DNA of 64,000 nt from the NCBI GenBank assembly GCA_963931925.1, contig OZ007569.1:28272024-28336023 (forward strand), given 5' to 3'. Both the position numbers and the translations under genes were made by a program. The notes under the pieces were generated by a model, which worked only from the letters and a program-made list of their open reading frames with translations, did no database searches and was not told the DNA's origin. Positions 26,881 through 43,625 of the stretch are shown here, piece by piece; within the stretch, counting starts at the first letter, position 1, and the number at the start of each line of letters is the position of its first letter. This stretch comes from Onchidella celtica (lineage: Eukaryota; Mollusca; Gastropoda; Systellommatophora; Onchidiidae).

Positions 26881-27269
26881 CTAAAAATATGTGTTTTAAG
26901 ATAAGGAATACATTTCCAAAAATCAGTTGTAGTGTTTTACTCTCCGGTAAAATTAGGAGATGTCGGGAATACTCTCTGTACAAACAAATCACGTGTAAAT
27001 TCTTAATCACAGGTGACCGGTGGATCCAAAAAAGTGGAAAATAAAAGTGAAAATAAAATCAGGCCCATCGCACTAACCTGTGCTAGCGAAAACGGTGCTT
27101 CATTCCTCGAAATGTTCGCAGTTTTGTGGCAAAAGACAGAACGTTGCCAAAAGCAAAATTTCACAGGAAAATCAGAAAGCATTTCTGATTGCACTTTATT
27201 CTGTATTCAATTTCCATTTTATAAGAAACGATTGGTCGTACAATCTATTAACCCAAACAGAGAGATAAA
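26881..27269. other. No gene seen
   Basis: AT-rich flank between two interspersed repeats. Confidence 0.3.
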
Positions 27270-27690
27270 GCAGAGAGTGGTCTAGAGGCAAAGTGTTCGC
27301 CTAGGCATGCCGACGGTACCGTCTGTGAATCTCTTTTGGTTCAGGCATGTTGAAATTTTAGTATGTTTTTTTTTTTACATTTTCCTGTCCCTGATGCTAT
27401 GATGGGTAGGATCGAGCACCTAGTCTCATTGGATAAGGACGAACAACTCGGAGGGCCCGTGTGCACGTTGCGCCCGTTAAAGATACCTTGGCAGTTGGAA
27501 ATCGAGAAGAGCAGGCCTAACAGGAGGCTGTCGCAACGAAATTAAATAAAACGTTACCCCTATCACTCCCGCGCCCCCCCCCCCCAAAAAAAAACAACCC
27601 CGCCGACCAGCCATGCACTGTGGCGACGACGTGTCTGCCCCAGCTGTAACTGGGCTACAATGGCACAAAGGTAAATTTCCCAAATATTGT
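27270..27690 (+). mobile_element. tRNA-derived SINE, near full length
   Basis: The head has an A-box-like TGGTCTAGAGG (27278-27288) and a decayed B box near 27337. GGCATGTTGAAATTTTA and CCTGTCCCTGATGC follow, as in the copy at 43467. A unique body follows, with a C/A-rich break at about 27572-27595. The tail 27615-27685 is shared with 61199-61271 on the other strand. Confidence 0.75.
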
Positions 27691-30600
27691 AATACATTTA
27701 TGAGATACTGATGAAACCTGAATTTGACCTAGACTTGAATATATGGCTTTTTCCCCTTAAACGACAGATGACCTGTAGGGGTTGGATATTGGCATGGACG
27801 ACTGTACAACAAAACCACAGAGAGCATGCGTCACTATTTGTTTACACTATTCCTGTCACTGTCAACTGTTGGTGCCGGTCGTTTAAAATCATATGCGAGT
27901 AATTAAGAGGCCATGCAGGAATCGGATTAGTCCTAGTGTTTCGACCACTTTCTTTAAACAGGAAAGAAAATCATTAATCTACTAATTCAACTCACCCATG
28001 ACCAAAACCAGTGGTGAAAACCAGCACTTTTCAAAAATTACATTAGGCTCTTTTGTGTCCTTAGTCTTTATAAGAGCACCAGACCAAGACGGTTAAGTTT
28101 TACTGCTCACTTTTATCATTTAAATGTTCAATCTGGTATCCAGCTTAAGCCACTACTTTCCACCTAAACAACGGGTCATTGTTTTATTAATCCATTGTCA
28201 GCCATTTCAGACCAAATGGTTCGTAAGATTTCTACGCCATTGCTAAAGGGTGGTAGTAGCGTTTCTTTTATTTTTACCGGCCACTCACAAGCAACACAGA
28301 GAGAGAGAGACCTCTATTGACCGTTGGAGAAAGCCGAGTCGAAAGTAAGAATAGTTTTTGATGCAGTTATTCCTCTTGGCATTTCGCACCTCGGTCACCT
28401 CCCTTTGCTGCCTTTCAACTTTTTCATTCACTGGCGCATGTCAAGTTCCATCCAAATCTGTCCCAGGCTAATTGCTCGTGTCATGAAATTATACGCTTCG
28501 ACAGCATCAACAGTACAACTCTCGCCTCCTCTGGGGAGGACACACAAAAATTATAGGAACATTCACGAGATCGTCCCCAAATCTTTCCTAAGTGGTCATA
28601 TGCGGAATCTGGGCTGCTTTTTTCTTTTTTCACGTGCAACCGACGCCCTTGCTTACCTCCATACAAGAGCCCTTGGGAAGAAACGTGGGCACTTATGTTA
28701 TAAAAAGACAATGCCTGTAGCGATCCTTTGGGCAAAAACCTGCCGGTTCTCGACGCCACGAGCCAGAGGCAGGGCTGACAACGTATTTATATCTTGAGAA
28801 CAAGCTCACCACGCCCTGATAACTGGCGAATTGTTAAATGACAACAAAAGCGGAATAATTAATTCGCTAATGATCCAGACTGAGACATTTTATTGTGAAT
28901 CAATAGACATTTCTATTCTACACCCAATGATCGTTTTGTTTCGTCCATGAAATACATTGTGTTTCCCTACGAGGAGGAATCAATAGACAAGGAAAGAGCA
29001 CTCCTATCTGATGTTAGATGTACCCGGAAGTGTGTACCAGGACGCAGCTGGAGAGGTCGCGGGCCACGTGCGAAACGGAAGTTGCCCAGTAAGATTGCCA
29101 GTTTGTAGAAAGTGGAGGCACAAGCTCCCTGATGTCAACATCTTCAGACAGCAAAGATTAGTTTTAACCAAAAATGGATGAGTAATTAGGTAAACTACGT
29201 TATGTCAAGGGCAAGAAATTAATGCCACTTTTAAACAATCAACCGCGCTGGATGAGGCGGTGGCGTGGGTGGTTATCAGAAAGTTTGTCACATAATAACG
29301 CAAGTGATTAAAACTTATTTATACAGAAATGTCAGGAAGCTTGTGGTATGTCATCATTTTTGTGACACTTGGATTTTCTCATTCTCAATTATACGTTTTA
29401 AATGTAGCTCCTACTTGCATTTCTTCTGTTTAAAGTAATGATATAGTTATTACATTAAGCTGACGGGGCGTAAAGCCACGTACTGTTGTGTAGCACATCA
29501 AATCAGTCACGGCCGTTTAAGTGCCAATGCTTAAGTCACCCCCCCACACACACACAAACATACACACACACACACACACACACAATCAAATCACTATTTA
29601 ATTTAATTTGCCTAATCCCCAAGAATCGGGGACATCACAGCTTCTCATCGCGGCCTATACTGTATGTTTTCCAATTCACATCTGAGATCATTATTTCTTT
29701 ACGACACTGTGAAAAAGAACAGTAACATAGATAAGCAATAAATACACCTGTGATACCAAAACTTTATTGTGATACAATTCTTCAAGGCATTTATTTGTCT
29801 CCACAAAAAAGTCTAGAATTACAAAGGTAAAGAGAGTACAATTTTATGCTGCACCTACCGGACCATTTCACTCGCTCAGTGAAGCGAAACTTCCTCGTTG
29901 CGGTATACAATAATTGCTTCTTAAAATTCTTCGCGAGTATTTTCTTTCTTCTTGCGCGTTTCAGAAACTGACGCTAAAGACTGGACAATCCATAGTTCGC
30001 TCTGCCAACTACGTGTCTAAAAACACTTGGGTTGGACTTGGATTATGAAATAGTTCTCGAGAAGTACGGTATAATTTATAGAATGCTTTGAGATGACACT
30101 ATCAAGGACTAAGATTCGCCGTGACACATGTTACTATATATTCGATCTACTTTGAAAACACTGGCATCCACAATTTTGAAGTAATTTCCATAGACCATTC
30201 CATGTATGCCTGTATGGCTCCACTGCATTTTTAAGAACTTGTATTCTGAGAAAAATATTCAAAAATATAAAAGGAAACTGATTTATGGAGCTCTAAAAGT
30301 GCAATCGAATTTTGATGTGCAGAGAGATAAAATGAAGTGAAAGCTTTGATAGTTTTCCGGCATAGTGCTCGTTGATGCTTCTAATACTGAGTATTAACTG
30401 GGGGAGATTTAACGTCTCAGAGATATTCATGTCAAGACACGCTCTACATACAGTTCTGAACTCGAGTGCACAGTGTCATTTAAGAAACGTATGAAATTCC
30501 CTCGAAAAATTCAACCTGTCTGAGATTTCTTCTCAAACAAACGAGGTGACACTTTCTCCATGAGCACTTTCAGCTCTGTGATGCTCACTGGGCTGTAGCA

Positions 30601-32849
30601 CTTAACTTGCTTGAAGGGTAAAGAACACACGTTTCGCCCCGGCGGAAGCAAGTGTCATGATTCTTCACATGTGTCATTCTACAAGTTTTGTTTTCTAAAA
30701 TATTTTTTTTTAAGGGCGACTTTTCTCTACAGGGACAAATGTGTGACACAATTCATATTTCATTCGTTTGCCGATGAAAAGGGAGCTCCATTTAAATTCT
30801 GCCACTCATAGTAGAATTTTGTTATTCAATTGCTCGTGATTTTTGACTTGCTTAACTAGTTTTGTAAGGAGAAAGGGAACAATACTCGTCTATCGGTCAG
30901 TCCGTCTCTTTCAAGCGACACTTTAAAATATACTTTACCAGATATTCAGTGCGAGAAAACTTCATTCTTCTCTAGATGGCACAATTTAACAATTCCAAAA
31001 GGTGCGGAAGCCCAGCACGGCAAAGTGTAAACGCATGAATAATTAGTGAGCGGACAGTAGACAGACATCAATTGGATAGCCGCGAGAAATGTTCCAGTAG
31101 AACAAAGCCAGCGAGACCCAGTCAAAAGAGTCTGGAAGTTAACAAAGCAGAAAGTGTAGCAAATACAGGCAATGGAACTGTAATCGCGTTTTACCTTTGC
31201 GCCAAATGTTTGATCACGGAGGAATAATGCTTTTGACACATTGTTAAGATAAACACCGGAACGATTGTGACAAGCCGGAATATGAAGTAAATGGCGGGGG
31301 TAAATCGACGTTTTCGATTGGGCGCCCGGCTTGAACAGATTGCAAATGGCGTCGCTTCCGGTGGACCCGGAGCTCGGAAGCGTGCCCGTTCGTATCATAT
31401 TTTCACGACCGATAAATGGGCCCGTTATCAGCACTGCAAACAAAAGGGCTTACACGACTCTAATCTGTCAACACTGTGAGGGCCGGGGAGCGGGAGATTT
31501 TTCATAACAACTGTAGATCGATGCTTGCATTCATCATGCGTTTTGCTTTCAGACCGGGCGAGTTTGCAGAGATCTCGTTGCTACCGGAGAATTCTCGAGT
31601 GTTAATTAAGAATGCTTCACGTCCAGAGTGCAGTGGAGTAGAAATCTGAAGATCTTTTCTTTTAGCTCAGTCAGGACAGTACTCAGAACTTCGTTCGTTT
31701 TTGGAGAAGTCTGTCCTTCAATGGACATCAGGGCTAGCGAAGAGCACGTTTTGTTTAGAGAGACGGTGGGTCTATTCAAATGTTTTAACAGGCAGCTCTA
31801 AACCTACTTGTGCGAAACGTTTTTTAAATACTGTTTGCATTATTAAAAAACAGAAAATATGAGCCACTCGAGATGAAAATGCCATTCCAGGGCGTTTATG
31901 ACATACCTGTGGGCTTTGGGGATAGTAAAGGCGTGCAACCGACAGTTATCTACCTTCGTAGGTGGGCCACAGTATATTTAACATGGTTACTATTAATATA
32001 CTGTGTGTAGATAAATACTTGCAGGCTCAGTTGAAGTGAGTTAAAGGGCGCCAACAGCTAGAGGTACAAAGATTTTTAAAAATATCAGTGGGACTAGCAT
32101 CATTTTAAATAAATTATTGATTTTTGCATAAAAACGCCATATAATGCAAAGGAAGTTTTGATGTCCGCTAACACAAGGCATAAAGTTGAAACTGGCATTA
32201 TTTTGAAGAAAAAAAAATTATCTGCCAGTGCATAAAACCATTTAAAACGATATAAAGTTTAATGTCCTCAGATACAAGGCATAGTTTCGAGAATTTCCAA
32301 CCCACTACCCAGAAATTTGCAAGATATGGACACCAGCTCTGAATCTTTCATTTGAACACATTGTTTCAAAAACACGGTAAATTTTAATGCATAAAGAGAG
32401 TGGAATAAAACAGCCTACAGATCTTTAAATCACCAGTGAAGCCCATATCAACCCCACAATGACCACTTTTAACGTTCAAAGGACTGTTGAAACCCATGAT
32501 TTTCATGCAAGTGCCGGCATATAAATAAAAACAATTATAACAATCAGTATAGATAAATATATAATCGAGTTCCTAAAATAATACAATTCTGTGCTTTCCA
32601 CTGTGGGTCGACTGTAGTTTAAGGCAAACCGTGAAAACTGAAAGTGGAGTTAAACATTGTACAAAAAAAAGTGAGGTTTGCTCATTAGCAAGAAGTGATT
32701 TTTTTCTCTTTTTAAACCTTACAGGTATTTGATATTTTTTTAAGGTTGGTGATATTGTGAAGTTTGGCCGCCATCTCAGTAAAAATACAACGGAAAAAGA
32801 CATTGTAAATATTGGTCATTATGTGTTCTGATCCCAAGCCGTTTTCCAA
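27691..32849. other. Low-repeat non-coding region
   Basis: About 5.2 kb with few repeats: a CA array at 29543-29583 and GAGA at about 28300. The patch 31285-31400 is CpG-rich, with ATGGCG and CGCTTCCGG motifs. The open frames 28324-28797 (+, 157 aa) and 30946-31443 (-, 165 aa) show no motif I know and are not called as genes. Confidence 0.35.
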
Positions 32850-32869
32850 CTCTGTCTCTCTCTCTCTCC

Positions 32870-32914
<45 letters not shown>

Positions 32915-33008
32915 CCTCCTTCCCTCCCTCCCTCCCTCCCTCTCTCTCTCTCTCTCTCTCTCCCGCAGTGTGTGTGTGTCTCTCTCTGCCTCTCTTTGTC
33001 TCTCACAT
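32850..33008. repeat. CT/CCCT polypyrimidine tract
   Basis: TCTCTC with CCTCCCTCC blocks and a short GTGTGTGT (32969-32978). Confidence 0.95.
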
Positions 33009-33634
33009 ACAAACATAAAGTCACGCGGTATTAATGCTCCCTTTGGAGACGTGGCTTCTCTGATAGTCCTTTCCGTCATTTAGGTCACTAAATTTGCATT
33101 TTATCATTCCCGACCGGAAGTGTGCAGGACGCCATTATATTAACAAGTGACACGTTAAAAACTGAAACGAAAAAAAAAAAACTGGATCGAAAATGACACG
33201 TTTGAAAAAAAAAATGCAAAGCAGAGTTAAATATGTTTGCTAATTCCCATAAGACCAACCATCTCACCAAGCAAAACGGTGTCCATTAGAGGGCAATCGC
33301 TCGCTGAGAGAGTCACAGAGAGGTTTTATTTTACCACTGTCTGTGTTTCGCCTCCGGATCGCTTAACATCTCTCCCTTTTTATTCTACTTTATTTCTGTT
33401 TGCTCGACTACAATAAATGTAAAAAGGATTTCAGCGCATTAGCGGTGTTTCCCTCCCAGTCTGATGGCGCCCCATTGTTTCAGAATACTGTTTTAAGCTA
33501 ATCACTGGGCAAAAGCGATTTTCAACTCCCTTGCCATTGTAATAAACCCAGTAATTAATGGTTCATTTCAGTGTCTAATTATTGGCTCTGTCGTGCACCA
33601 TTAACTATTTATCCCTTTCCAGTAAAGCAAGGGG

Positions 33635-33640
<6 letters not shown>
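33009..33640. other. Non-coding; clustered TAATTA sites
   Basis: CAGTAATTAATGG (33550) and CTAATTATTGG (33575) lie 25 bp apart in a unique stretch with no coding signal. Confidence 0.3.
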
Positions 33641-33686
<46 letters not shown>

Positions 33687-33707
33687 GTCTGTCTGTCTCT
33701 CTCTGTG
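33641..33707. repeat. CT dinucleotide array
   Basis: About 18 CT units followed by CTGTCT variants. Confidence 0.95.
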
Positions 33708-35806
33708 GCCTCTGTTTCTCCTTTTACTCCCAGCTCTCAGGCAGGGTTGTTTGAAAACTGTTGAAAATAAAGTAGACATTTTCCACACAAATGTGTCCAG
33801 CGGAAAAGCGTATTTAATTTTAATTCCCCAATCATTTGCTGGCCTTTAATCCTGATGACGGAGATTTATTGGCATTTGGACCTCGACCGGTTTTAGCGTT
33901 TTTTTCTTTTGTTCTTGTTTGTTTGTTTTGTTGGGTTTTTTTTTTACTTAAATCTATTCTTAACCAACTTCCATTATGCGGGGTAGGTGCGTACATTTGT
34001 GAAATTAGACGCCAGTGTTGAACACAGTATGGAAATCCTATTCTGTGGTGTGGCGAAATTAATTAATGATGTTGCAGATTATAAACATTGGAAGGAACCA
34101 CGATGAAAGAGAATATAATGTTGTTGTTGTTTTTTTTAATTATGCAGAGTAAAGGTTTAAAGATATAAGGTTTTCCTGATTTTGGTACGTGCTCGTTTCC
34201 AAGAAAGTTGTGTTTTTGACAAATCCCAGTATCACACTTTTGAAAAATGTGCCTGTCTGGTCAAAGAATGGGCAATACCGGTAATTATTTATTTCAAAGT
34301 GCGTGTTTGTGTGCGTGCATGCGTGTGTGTTGGAGCACATGAATACGTGTTTTTTTTTTAACGATATGTAAATGTTGTTGTTGACAAATAATGTTTATAT
34401 TTAGAAATGGTAGAAATATATTATTATTATTATAGTCGGCAATTGTTTGTTTCAAACAACAGAAGACCCAAGTGGGAGGCGGAATGGGAACACCCACACA
34501 AAACAACTCCCACTAGTCAAGCTGTGAAGAAAATAAAAATTTCTTTCGAACAGACACTTAACTCCAGACCTGTTATTATCCAGCTTTCTCCTAACTTAAA
34601 ATATGACCATGTCGATGGAGCACCGGAATAAACGGTGGTTTATTCATGTGAAACTTATCGCCCGAAAGGATTTTGATTATTTTTTTCCCCACGTTTTCAT
34701 ACACTTATTATGAGTAAATAAACTTACACATATAAACAGTTTGAAATTTACAAAATACTATCGGAAATTATTTCGACGGCATAATGATTATGTTGGTTTC
34801 CGTATTATTCCATGGTCAATACTGTTAAATGAAAAATTCAGAAGGTATTTTTGAAATCACATTTCATGCCTTGATAAAAGTTTACAACATTTTCGACAAT
34901 ACTGTAAAATTCTTTTACATGCAGGTTTACTATTGTAGCCAAAACAAAATACACACACAAGAAAATGTCAAGAGCTCCGGTGTTTATGTGTCATTACAGT
35001 ATGAATTCCTCCCGGAACTGTTCCCGTAGGCCTTAAGTGGTGTTAGTTTTAACCCTCTTATAACCACAAGAATGAAGTAGTCTTACAAAACTGTGTCCGG
35101 AACTAGTAAAATAAACTTTCCAAAATCGCGGTTTTACTTTGTCCAAGTTTCGGGTCAATGCAAGCACAAAATACCAAATGCCCAAGATTTAAACTTGCAG
35201 CTCAAAAGTTCTTGGCAGGGCACGACAATTTCTCCCCTACAGCAACAGGGTTAATAGAACCAAACCCGGGACAATATATTATTCTAATGCAGCTCCACGG
35301 CTGATTTCAATTCTTGAAACAACGACCATAACAGGAAATCGATTTTTGGCCAATGTTGTACGCATTACCTTTTACAGAATCGCAATTCGAGGCTTCACAA
35401 TCAGACAGCTCGCGGTAAAGAAGAAACAACAAATACACCGTGGCCTAATGCTTGGTGGATTTCCAATAGCTTAATATGTTTATGACATCAAACCCGACTT
35501 CTTAAGCTTTATTTGTCACACGTCCAGACAGTTAAAATAAAAGAACAACAATTCAAGCTTTGAATGAAAGCTTATTTAAATAAACCGTAGAGTGATTTGT
35601 TCAAAATCGAGGAATCGTGTAGTTCATTCGTATTACCTTTTACCCTTTATAGTTAGTTTAATTTTCGATTTTCTTTGTAATTGTTGCTTGATTCTCTTGT
35701 CCTCATTTGAAGCTCTGAATTTATGACTAGTTTTTGTCTTCCCGTCGACCATTAAAGTATTGATGCAATTCTACCACACACATCTAAAACCCACCAGCCA
35801 CCTTTG
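33708..35806. other. No gene seen
   Basis: AT-rich unique-looking DNA with T-runs. Confidence 0.3.
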
Positions 35807-35815
35807 TATATAAAG
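35807..35815 (+). promoter_or_regulatory. Candidate TATA box
   Basis: TATATAAAG, followed at 35819 by TCAGTCAG, an initiator-like repeat that is closer than the usual 30 bp; CGAACATTCCC lies at the standard distance. No known gene follows, so it may be chance. Confidence 0.3.
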
Positions 35816-36132
35816 ACTTCAGTCAGTCGAACATTCCCGAACAGTTGCGAATAATCGTATATTTTCTACAGTCATCAGAGTTTGCATCGTTGCCTGATCA
35901 AGAAAGCAAGGAATTCAGTTCTTGAAGTCAGGAGTTTGCTTTCCATTCTGTCATAAAATCTATCTGAGTTCTTTCTGAATGGATGCCCTCAATGACGGGC
36001 AAGTACCTGTTCTGCGCATGTCAGGCACATCACACTGACAGGAAACGGCGCGCAGCTCACCGACTTCCGATGTTTTATACATGGCCAATGGCGCAGAATT
36101 CGCTCAGTCATAAGAACTCTCCAGAATCAAAA

Positions 36133-36303
36133 ATGCGTTTGGCAGTCATCAGCCTTTGCACCCTCCTTTTTTCACTCTGTTTTGTCGTTGAGTCCATTGT
36201 TTCTGCTGCTTTAAAAATCAAACTCAGATTTTATGCCGAAAGGAAAATGCTCTTTATTTTTTCCCCTCTCAGTGTAATGGTTTTAAAGTATTTTTCTCCC
36301 TGA
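36133..36303 (+). CDS. Hypothetical short ORF with a signal-peptide-like start
   Basis: 56 codons if started at the internal ATG at 36133. The product begins MRLAVISLCTLLFSLCFVVE: a basic residue followed by about 17 hydrophobic residues, which fits a cleavable signal sequence. The frame is open from 35983. The ATG has A at -3. No family recognised and no clear donor, so this may be chance in AT-rich DNA. Confidence 0.2.
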   Translation: MRLAVISLCTLLFSLCFVVESIVSAALKIKLRFYAERKMLFIFSPLSVMVLKYFSP

Positions 36304-39725
<3,422 letters not shown>

Positions 39726-39726
39726 T

Positions 39727-39777
<51 letters not shown>

Positions 39778-39796
39778 TTCATTTATTTATTTATTT
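39726..39796. repeat. TTTA array, about 17 units
   Basis: Uninterrupted except for one C at 39780. Confidence 0.97.
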
Positions 39797-40985
39797 TGTT
39801 TGTTTCTTTGCAGTGGAGAACAGACTTTTTTTCTGATGTAATTTCTTGCCTACGCTATTACAGTCTTATGATTCAAGTCCATCCTGTCTTTTTGTAATGC
39901 GGATGGTTTTATAATATGTTGTTGTTGCCCTAATTTTTTTTTAAAAATAACTTTTAGATTAAGAATAGCCTGTTGATATTATTTTTTAATCACTATCATA
40001 ATGTTCTTAAGGAAATCATGTCCACTGTTAATCTTTTCACTGTCAAGCAAAATTTGGCATTAATAAGGCTTTGAAAAACTTAACATAATAATAATGTGTG
40101 TAGTCTGTCTTATTGTGAAATGTGTACATTGGGTTTGAGTAGGGGAAGGGGAGGGGGGAGGGGGGGGGGCGAAGGAAGAAAATTTGGAGCCTTAAGGGGC
40201 CATTGTCTGAAAAAAGTTGAGAACCACTTTTTAACATCATTTCTTTACAGAACGAAATTGGTTATGTATTTCTATCATGTTTATAATTTCTTGCATATGT
40301 ATAATAGTTTCTGTTGGTCCCCGAATGTGTGGCATGCAGTTGCCAACTATCAATAAAGTATTATTGTAACTGAATGTGTGGACTTCGTGCATATCCAAAG
40401 AAGGCACTGTGTCTCCGGATCCATGAAAGATCCCTCTAGGTGTAAACAATATGACTGTTTTGTGTTTTCTTTATCTTTTTTAACTAAAAAAAAATCGGAT
40501 AACATTATTTTTATACTTTGTTTATTTCAGATTTGCTACTATCATCTAAATTTTATGTTTGTTCGTTTATTTGTAAGTGTTTCTAATCATTGGTGGACGT
40601 TCGTTGTCAGACAGTTTCACCAAACCATATTATTATCATTTTGCAAGTTGGACTAAACTGGATCTTGTGAATTCTATTTGTTCATAATAGTGATCTGTAT
40701 GCTGCATTTTGGCTGCATCCATCAGCCCAGCATCATTTCACCTCGATCCATTAAAAAAGCTTTAAAATATAAAATTGCTTTTTAAAGAATAATTCTATTT
40801 TGAAGATTTTTCTATTTAACATTGCGAATTAGGAATCAAACCATGGACTAGTAATATTAATTTGTTCTTTTATTATTTTCATCGGTTTTTCTGCTTCATA
40901 CCGTCGCACACGTAAATACTCCTAAGTGTCATGTGAATCAATCTAAAGAATGCACTGTGACAAAAAAAAATGGTCTGAAGAATTT
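39797..40985. other. No gene; possible decayed hAT end at 40205-40228
   Basis: The minus strand reads AGTGGTTCTCAACTTTTTTC, close to CAGTGGTTCTCAA ends known from hAT elements. No partner end or duplication found. G-rich run at 40142-40170. Confidence 0.4.
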
Positions 40986-40989
40986 GGCC

Positions 40990-41090
40990 GGCCTCTCTCT
41001 CCCTCTCTCTCTCTCTCTCTTTCCCTCTCTCCCTCTCTCCCACTTTTCTCCTCCCCATCCCTCTTCTCTCTTTCAATCCCCCTATTTCGT

Positions 41091-41131
<41 letters not shown>

Positions 41132-41250
41132 TCCCTCTCTTCCCTTCTCTCTTCGCCTCCCCATTTTCCTCCCTCCTCGTCTCCCCTTCTGTCTTTCTCT
41201 CCCCCACCCCCGCCTTCTCTCTCTCTTCTCCCTTTCCCTCTCTGTCTTTG
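40990..41250. repeat. CT-rich polypyrimidine tract
   Basis: About 260 bp of CT, CCCT and TTCCC blocks; open frames on both strands are compositional. Confidence 0.93.
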
Positions 41251-43228
41251 CTTACTGTGGTAGAATATGTGTGCGGCATTATTCCCCGCCCCACAGCTAT
41301 TTTGCTGATTTAGTATAAAGAATGAACTATGGGTAACAGCATGAAGAATGAGGCTTGTTATTCTTCTTTGTTGCATTTACTAATTCATCACTATTTTTCT
41401 CCACGAGTGCCACGGGTCCACTCAAGTTGGCAACGGAGGTTTTGACACTTGAAGAGTGAAAAACTGGAGTGAAACAAACTAATTTCTACAGTTCTTGGTG
41501 ATTAATGTAAGGCACGACAATGGCAGCCCATAGCTGGACCTCGCCTAATGTCCGAAAATACTTGAGTGCCCCTCATCATGACCCTAGTCCGACCTTATAG
41601 CGCAACCTTTGCTCTTTGACACCTCCTGAGGTCGCGGTACCATACCTCCCTAGCGGCGGACAAAGGGGGCAACCGCTGGACACTGTTGTCTGGAAGCCCT
41701 GGCCAGTGTTTGGGGACATGAGGTGCCATATTTGTTTTCTTTTAAAGATGTTTACCACCCGGCATGTTGGAGAAATTGTTCATTTGCACCCCCATGTTTA
41801 CAAGAATAATTAAAGCGTGTCAGGTCTGTTTATGTGGGAAATTATTGTGATTTGTGGCCAAATATGCCGAGTCTGTGATTTGCTCCTTTGGGAGTGAAGT
41901 TTTTATACAGAGATTTGTCAATTTTTGTGTTCGTTTTTAAATTCATATCATTCTTATATCTTATGCATTTTTTTTTTTAGAGTATTCTCATGGTTCCATT
42001 TTCTTTAACTTCTATGCAAGGCTCTGGTTTTTCTTGCACTGTCAACTTCCCACATTTGATGCAGCTTTTCTCTCTTGCATTTGTCACGCAAAGCCCCTTT
42101 TACCCCCCCCCCCTTTTTTTTTCTTGCCTTGGCGCTCAAAATGATGTTCTTATAATCTTCATGTTTTGGTGCATGTCGATGAGTTTTGTATTTGTGTGTT
42201 TACATCACATGTTTTTTGGTGTCTAAAGTTAGGCCATTTGAGACAATGGCTATTTAGTTAAAGACATAATGATGGTTGTATTCATCGGCTAATACAGTTC
42301 TCTTGTAATCTGGCGCACACTGAGGTTAAAGAAGAGTAGTGGACTCTCGTATTTTTAAAAGGTCACATCGTCATGAAAGTGGGAGATTCATATGCCTTGA
42401 CAATAATATAACTCGGGAAACAGGGTGCTGTGTTAGGCGCGTGTGTAAAAGTTGTGAAAACAATGAATAAAGACACTACTGACCTTCCACCGTTTTGTCC
42501 TCGGACGTCGTTTGTCTAATGGAATCAGCAGCAGTTAAAAACGTTTGTAATTACATTGTATCTTATTTATGGGAATTTTTTCTTGAAATTTCAGGTATTC
42601 CCCAATAAACTTCAATGCCCATCTTCCCATAGTTTTTAAATTTTTGAAATATGCACATGCGTGCTCGACAACACACACATGCATTTTTACTATTTTACTA
42701 TTCCTACCCGTACGTCATGGTGTCTCACAGCGCAGAGGATTTTATTGTAGGATTTTATTCTCGCTCGTACTCTTAGTCTCAGATACACACTACACTCCCT
42801 AAAGAGGATTTTATTGTTATATCATTATTTGTACGTCCTGGGATCTGACAGTCATCATACTTTTGAAGAAGGTATCCTAATAAATTGTTCTGAAGGAGTG
42901 TGGTGTCAATAACATATCAGACGTATGCCAAGCCTAGTTGTTAGCGACGTGTCCAGAGCCTTCCAAAAGAGTTGATTTCAATTTTTGTTGTAACTATTCT
43001 TTTGTATGTTTGTTTGTTTGCTTCTTTATTTGTTTGCTTATTCATGTCTTCGTTTCCCCTGAAAATTCAAAATTGTGTTTAAGGCCTAGGACCCACTGTG
43101 CTTTATCTAGAGTTGAGATAACTTCATGAAACGATATACGACTGCACCCACTATTCGAAACGGTTGGAAAATCACACGTTAAACTTCACGACAAAAGGAG
43201 GGGCGTACCTGATTTATTGTCCCGGCGT
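41251..43228. other. No gene seen
   Basis: Unique-looking DNA. The C-run/T-run 42104-42122 is a mononucleotide repeat. Confidence 0.3.
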
Positions 43229-43412
43229 GCAACCTTAGTTCTTGTTTGCTCTATCTCCGTTTTCTGAAAAACTGGAGACCTTTTAATATGTAGAAGAAGT
43301 ATAACAAATGCACACGTTAACACTGTGTTATCAAGCTGTTTCACAATTCCGATTTATTCTAAATCCTTATCATAATTCTAAAGCCACAAAGGTTTGATGT
43401 CGAATTCCTCAG
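43229..43412 (+). repeat. Unclassified dispersed repeat, copy B
   Basis: Partner of 958-1157: GAGACC, TATGTAGAAGAAGTATAACA, ATGCACAC, TATCAAGCTGTTTCA and CTTATCATAATTCTAAAGC in the same order. Copy B lacks about 15 bp in the middle. Confidence 0.75.
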
Positions 43413-43464
43413 CTAAAAAAAAAAACAAAAGTCCTGAGGGCCTGACCAAAATTTTTTTGACTTT

Positions 43465-43625
43465 ATGGGGACAAGGTGGTCGAGAGGCAAGGTGCTCGCC
43501 TCTCATGCCAAGGGTCCCGGGTTCAAAACCCGGGCTGTGCAGGCATGTTGGAAATTGGGATTTTTCTCATATTTTCGTGTCCCTGCAGCTGTCTTTTAAT
43601 CGTGTGATAACAAAATTCTGAAGAT
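43465..43625 (+). mobile_element. tRNA-derived SINE, head region
   Basis: A box TGGTCGAGAGG (43477-43487) and B box GGTTCAAAACC (43520-43530), with a CCCGGGTT...AACCCGGG T-arm and GGGGAC at the start, make an almost complete tRNA-like fold. It continues GCAGGCATGTTGGAAATTGG, the same junction as at 27270, then CGTGTCCCTGCAGCTG. Truncated before the shared tail. Confidence 0.78.

Noticed and set aside
28324-28797. 157-aa frame
   Set aside because: Longest non-repetitive frame in its area, but no recognisable motif, no splice context and an overlapping antisense frame; chance is the simpler reading.
30946-31443. 165-aa minus-strand frame
   Set aside because: No domain, no promoter or homologous motif seen; the area is better described as a CpG-richer non-coding patch.
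31291-31479. 62-aa frame with good start context
   Set aside because: Attractive ATGGCG start, but short and without similarity or a donor site.
35049-35254. piggyBac-like pair TTAACCC...GGGTTAA
   Set aside because: Beyond CCCT the ends do not match, so chance is likely.
40205-40228. hAT terminus
   Set aside because: Resembles a known end but lacks a partner and a duplication; kept only as a note.
43467-43540. tRNA gene
   Set aside because: A and B boxes are present, but the sequence runs into the same junction as the SINE at 27270, so it is a SINE head.
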